NCBI GenBank assembly: GCA_003529325.1
Contig: DPVW01000094.1
Location: 14,533 to 24,475, forward strand
Direction: 5' to 3'
Source of the DNA: Candidatus Latescibacterota bacterium
Lineage (GTDB): Bacteria; Latescibacterota; UBA2968; UBA8231
DNA length: 9,943 nt
Numbering within the stretch: position 1 is the first letter of the stretch; every line of letters starts with the position of its first letter. The notes under the pieces were generated by a model. The model was not told where the DNA came from, did not search any database, and worked only from the letters and a program-made list of their open reading frames with translations. The position numbers were made by a program, and so were the translations under genes. Below are positions 6,847-9,943 of the stretch, one piece after another.

Positions 6847-8199
6847 TTGAGTGCTACCCGCTTGTTGCCGGGAGGGGACTCGTGGCAGCGTTCACGACGC
6901 GTACTGCGATTGGCGGTGCCATCCGCCGGCGAGATGCTGCTCGGCATGCTCGTCGGACTGGTCAACACCTACCTCGTGGGGCATCTCGGTGCAGCCTCAC
7001 TGACCGCCGTCGGCCTCGGTGTTCAGTGGTCGATGGCGGCGATGGTGCTTTTTACCGCCGTCGGCACGGGCGCCACGGCGTTGACGGCGCGCATGATCGG
7101 TGCCAGAGACATGGCTGGAGCGAATCGTGTCGTCGGCCAGGCATTGGCCATCGCTTTCGCCTGCGGTCTGTTGTCGTCGACATTGCTCGTCGGGTTCGCC
7201 GAACCGGCGATGGTGTTGATGGGCGCCCGTGGCGAGGCCCTGGCGCAGGGCGTCCTCTACCTGCGCATCGTCAGCGCCGTGTTTCCCATCTCGTCGCTGA
7301 TGTTCATCGGCAACGCCTGTATGCGTGGCGCCGGTGATGCGCGCACACCCCTGCTGGTGATGGCGGCAGTCAACGTCGTCAACGTCGCCATCGCCTGGGG
7401 TCTGGTCGAGGGCATCGGCCCCCTCCCGGCACTCGGGGTCAGGGGTGCCGCTTGGGGTTCGGCTGCCGGACGTGTCGTCGGGGGACTCCTGGTGGTGGGA
7501 TTGCTGATAAAAGGACGCGGAGGCCTGCAGCTACGCTGGCGTGGACCAGACCGTGAGATCATCTGGCGTATCCTGCGCGTTGGCCTGCCGGCATCACTCG
7601 ATCAGCTGATCTTCCGCTTCGGCATGCTCGTCTGGGTGCGTATCGTCGCCTCCCTCGGCACCGTCGCCTACGCCGCCCACCAGGTCGCCCTCAATGCCGA
7701 GTCGATCTCATTCATGCCCGGTTGGGGTTTCGCCATGGCGGCGACGACGCTGGTTGGCCAGGGCTTGGGCGCCAGCGATCATGAACGCGCCGAGCGAGAT
7801 GCCATGCTCTGTTTCGGTATCGCCGCAATTTTCATGTCTGTCATGGGTGTCGTCTTTTTCGTCTCCGCACCACAGATCATGGGTCTGTTCACCGACGAGG
7901 TCGAGGTCATCGCCCTGGGCAGCATGCCCCTGCGTCTCATCGGCGTCGTGCAACCACTGCTGGCGGCGATGATGGTCTTCGCCGGTGGGTTGCGTGGTGC
8001 CGGTGACACGCTGACGCCAATGCTCGTCAATGGCGCCTCGGTATGGCTGCTACGTGTACCCTTGTCCTTGCTGGCGATACACTGGTTTGATTGGGGGTTG
8101 ACCGGCGTTTGGCTGGTGATGGCACTGGATCTCACACTGCGCGGTATCGTCCTGTTGTGGCAATTCCGCTGTGGCCGCTGGAAAACCGTAGAGGTTTAG
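6847..8199 (+). CDS. MATE-family multidrug/toxin efflux transporter (NorM/DinF-like)
   Basis: This 450-residue inner-membrane protein should have twelve transmembrane helices in two homologous halves and export organic substrates by sodium or proton antiport. The internal repeat is plain: RGAGDARTPLLVMAAVN (160-176) in the first half and RGAGDTLTPMLVNGASV (383-399) in the second, plus ARMIGARDMAGANR (81-94) and TLVGQGLGASDHERAER (301-317), the family's loop motifs after helices 2 and 8. Length is typical for MATE proteins. The start is TTG 6847, with GAGG twelve bases upstream; in-frame TTGs at 6862 and 6865 are possible alternatives, all before the first helix. It follows the dioxygenase and small ORF closely, so it may export a product related to that operon (inference). 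It ends 27 bases from the convergent heme A synthase gene. Confidence 0.93.
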   Translation: MSATRLLPGGDSWQRSRRVLRLAVPSAGEMLLGMLVGLVNTYLVGHLGAASLTAVGLGVQWSMAAMVLFTAVGTGATALTARMIGARDMAGANRVVGQALAIAFACGLLSSTLLVGFAEPAMVLMGARGEALAQGVLYLRIVSAVFPISSLMFIGNACMRGAGDARTPLLVMAAVNVVNVAIAWGLVEGIGPLPALGVRGAAWGSAAGRVVGGLLVVGLLIKGRGGLQLRWRGPDREIIWRILRVGLPASLDQLIFRFGMLVWVRIVASLGTVAYAAHQVALNAESISFMPGWGFAMAATTLVGQGLGASDHERAERDAMLCFGIAAIFMSVMGVVFFVSAPQIMGLFTDEVEVIALGSMPLRLIGVVQPLLAAMMVFAGGLRGAGDTLTPMLVNGASVWLLRVPLSLLAIHWFDWGLTGVWLVMALDLTLRGIVLLWQFRCGRWKTVEV

Positions 8200-8226
8200 G
8201 TAGAGCGAGGTCGGGTGCCGGTGAAT

Positions 8227-9282
8227 TCATGCCGGATCACGCCTCCGGGTCTGGTGGAATGCCAGCCAGGTGAGACTCAGTACAGCAATGCCGCCAAGCT
8301 GGTGCAGGGAGGCGAGCCAGGTTGGCACGAGGGTGAGGATTGTGATGATGCCGAGTGCGATCTGCAGATGCAGCAGCAACAGAATCGCAGTACCCACCTT
8401 GCGCAAAGGCGCCGGCGCTGCGTAGCGCCGCAATTGACGGTGGAATGTGAGGGCAATGCCAAGCAGGACGAAGGCGAACCAGCGGTGCTCGAAGTGCAGC
8501 ATCAAAGGATTGGCAACAATGTTCGCCCACCAGGAGGACGCACTGCCAAGACCCATGGGGATCCACTGGCCACGGATGAGCGGAAAGGTGTCGGATACGA
8601 ATCCGGCTCGATGTCCTGAGACGAGGGCGCCCAAGAGAATCTGCAGCACGACTGCCCCCAACTGCAGGCTCGCCCACCGCGCCGTGCGCTGGCTGACGGC
8701 GCCAGCGATCGGCGGCCAGCGGCGTTCGAAGATCAGCCACAGACACCACGCCAGCAGAGCTAAGGCCAACCCCAGGTGCAGGGCCAGGCGATAGGGGCTG
8801 ACCTTGGGATCGTTCACCAGACCACTTTTGACCATGAGCCAGCCCATGACACCCTGACTGACAAAAAGCAGGCCGATGCCGACGAGGTGGACTCGCAGGC
8901 GGCGTGGAAACCAACCCCGCAGCAGACCGAGGATCAGAGGCACCGCCACGACGAGGCCGACGATGCGTCCCAGGACGCGGTGGATGTACTCCGGCCAGAA
9001 GATCGCGCGAAAGTCAGCCAGACTCATGCCGGCGTTGATTTTGATGTATTCGGGAGTCTGCTGATATGCCGAAAACACGGCCTGCCAGGCGGCTTCAGAT
9101 AGTGGCGGCAGAACCCCGGCCACAGGTCGCCAGTCAACCATCGACAGACCCGAGTGGGTCAGTCGCACGACACCACCGAGGGATGTCATCACCACGCAGG
9201 CCAGGGCGAGCAGCACCAACCAGCGCAGCAACCAGGTTGGTTCATCATGCCGCTCGACGGCGGCGGCCGGGAGGTCGTCCAT
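8227..9282 (-). CDS. ctaA: Heme A synthase, Cox15 class
   Basis: This 351-residue membrane protein oxidises the C8 methyl of heme O to a formyl group, making heme A for aa3-type cytochrome oxidases. It is of the Cox15 (alphaproteobacterial and mitochondrial) class. Signatures are GGVVRLTHSGLSMVDWRPVAG (beginning near residue 36), the PPLSEAAWQAVFSAY and QTPEYIKINAGMSLADF extramembrane stretch (59-91), and EYIHRVLGRIVG (98-109). Four histidines in the expected helices are His101, His169 (LALHLGLA), His266 (FEHRWFA) and His327 (LHQLGG). About eight transmembrane helices form two similar four-helix halves. The cysteine pairs of Bacillus CtaA are absent, as is normal in Cox15. Its ATG at 9282 overlaps the upstream dioxygenase stop (TGATG), so translation is probably coupled. 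No other cytochrome-oxidase gene lies in the window. Confidence 0.95.
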   Translation of the reverse strand: MDDLPAAAVERHDEPTWLLRWLVLLALACVVMTSLGGVVRLTHSGLSMVDWRPVAGVLPPLSEAAWQAVFSAYQQTPEYIKINAGMSLADFRAIFWPEYIHRVLGRIVGLVVAVPLILGLLRGWFPRRLRVHLVGIGLLFVSQGVMGWLMVKSGLVNDPKVSPYRLALHLGLALALLAWCLWLIFERRWPPIAGAVSQRTARWASLQLGAVVLQILLGALVSGHRAGFVSDTFPLIRGQWIPMGLGSASSWWANIVANPLMLHFEHRWFAFVLLGIALTFHRQLRRYAAPAPLRKVGTAILLLLHLQIALGIITILTLVPTWLASLHQLGGIAVLSLTWLAFHQTRRRDPA

Positions 9283-9941
9283 CAGTCGTAGTTGCTCTTC
9301 TTGTGATCACCCAGCAGGCGGCGCTGCCGTGGGTTGGCGCCGGCGAGGATGTCCTCGTCCAGACGAAACAGGTGCGGGTAGGGGGGAAACTTCTGTGTGA
9401 TCATGCGTCGTGCGTAGTGCACCTGCAACAGATAGCGGGTCTGTTGACTGGTATTGGCAGTCCCCCGATGCCAGACCTCAGAACGGAACAGCAATCCGTC
9501 TCCCGCCGCACACATGATCGCCTGCTCTTGCCTGCCCTCGAAGGTCGTATCCCCGTCGGGCGGCCCGCCGGCTCGATGGCTCCCTGGCACGAAATGCGTC
9601 GGTCCCAACTCTTCGTACATGTCGTCCAGATAGTAGTGCATGGTGGAGATGAAGACCGGAATCTGCACGCGCCTGTCGGCCATGACATCCGCCGGCAATG
9701 TCAGCGGTTGCCAATCCGTGTGAAGTTTCTGCGCTGGACGACCGGAGCCGGTCAGCCACACCGTCATACCGATGACGTGGGCATCTTCGCCGTGCAGTGC
9801 TTCTGCCAGCTCGATCACCCCCGAACGGTCGATGAAATCGCGCAGCAGTGGATCTCGATTGAAAGCGTTGTTGAGGACCTTCGTGTAGTACTGCCCCTGA
9901 CCAGATGCGGACTCGTTGTCGAAATACGTCTCGATTGGCTC
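9282..9941 (-). CDS. PhyH-family Fe(II)/2-oxoglutarate dioxygenase, N-terminus beyond window
   Basis: The visible 219 residues are the middle and C-terminal part of a second PhyH-type dioxygenase; the frame stays open to the window edge, so the true start lies past 9943. The iron ligands are visible: KLHTDWQPL gives the His-x-Asp pair (codons at 9720-9722 and 9714-9716), and SEVWHRGTANTSQQTRYLL gives the distal His (9468-9470) and, eleven residues on, the 2-oxoglutarate-binding Arg. GPTHFVPGSHRAG between them is the classic PhyH strand-loop, a closer match than in the first dioxygenase of this window. The sequences are not close enough to be a recent duplicate. The substrate is unknown. The C-terminus is coupled by TGATG to heme A synthase; no functional link between the two is known to me. 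Confidence 0.88.
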   Translation of the reverse strand, partial: EPIETYFDNESASGQGQYYTKVLNNAFNRDPLLRDFIDRSGVIELAEALHGEDAHVIGMTVWLTGSGRPAQKLHTDWQPLTLPADVMADRRVQIPVFISTMHYYLDDMYEELGPTHFVPGSHRAGGPPDGDTTFEGRQEQAIMCAAGDGLLFRSEVWHRGTANTSQQTRYLLQVHYARRMITQKFPPYPHLFRLDEDILAGANPRQRRLLGDHKKSNYD

Positions 9942-9943
9942 GA

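Noticed and set aside
8183..8197. AAACC-GTAGA-GGTTT inverted repeat at the end of the MATE gene, considered as a terminator
   Set aside because: The stem is only five base pairs, it overlaps the stop codon, and no T tract follows.
8776..9102. Plus-strand open frame of 108 codons opposite the heme A synthase gene
   Set aside because: The minus strand encodes clear heme A synthase motifs in this interval; the plus-strand product is charged, low-complexity and motif-free.
5854..9941. The two PhyH-family genes considered as a recent duplication
   Set aside because: Beyond the shared iron-ligand pattern their sequences differ strongly, so they are distant members of one superfamily.

Overview
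The window is a densely packed, GC-rich bacterial chromosome segment. Genes overlap by 1-4 bases (ATGA, GTGA, TGATG junctions), GTG and TTG starts occur, and Shine-Dalgarno sites are mostly weak. An alphaproteobacterial/mitochondrial-type heme A synthase (Cox15 class) and two PhyH-type Fe(II)/2-oxoglutarate dioxygenases suggest an aerobic, heterotrophic, proteobacteria-like organism, possibly uncultured. I cannot name a taxon from sequence alone. No tRNA, rRNA, CRISPR array, insertion sequence or phage gene was seen, and no stretch over 300 bases lacks a gene.

Layout. (1) 2-2618, plus strand: the C-terminal end of a short-chain dehydrogenase/reductase, an acetoacetate-decarboxylase-like protein, an SGNH/GDSL hydrolase with an N-terminal extension domain, and an AlkA-like DNA glycosylase. 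The last three are joined by 4-base overlaps, so this looks like one transcript. (2) 2620-4803, minus strand: an NAD(P)-dependent epimerase/dehydratase-like extended SDR, followed by a coupled gene of unrecognised family. That second gene carries one in-frame amber codon and two single-base frame breaks. Its end lies one base from the end of the glycosylase gene. (3) 4804-4956: a divergent intergenic region with weak promoter candidates for both directions. (4) 4957-8199, plus strand: a ketopantoate-reductase-family gene broken by an apparent 19-base deletion at its catalytic lysine segment, then a PhyH dioxygenase, a 50-codon small ORF and a MATE efflux transporter, all tightly packed. (5) 8227-9943, minus strand: a second PhyH-family dioxygenase, cut at its N-terminus by the window edge, overlapping the start of a heme A synthase gene.

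How the genes work together. Region 1 resembles a small-molecule catabolic or modification unit (ketone/alcohol SDR, ADC-like enzyme, esterase) with a base-excision-repair gene at its tail. Region 4 looks like a dioxygenase plus exporter unit whose first gene is disabled. Heme A synthase feeds the terminal oxidase of respiration and seems functionally unrelated to its neighbours. The most notable feature is that all visible lesions fall in two genes, while every other gene reads through intact. They are either real decay of these loci or local assembly error. I see no convincing new defence or mobile system here.
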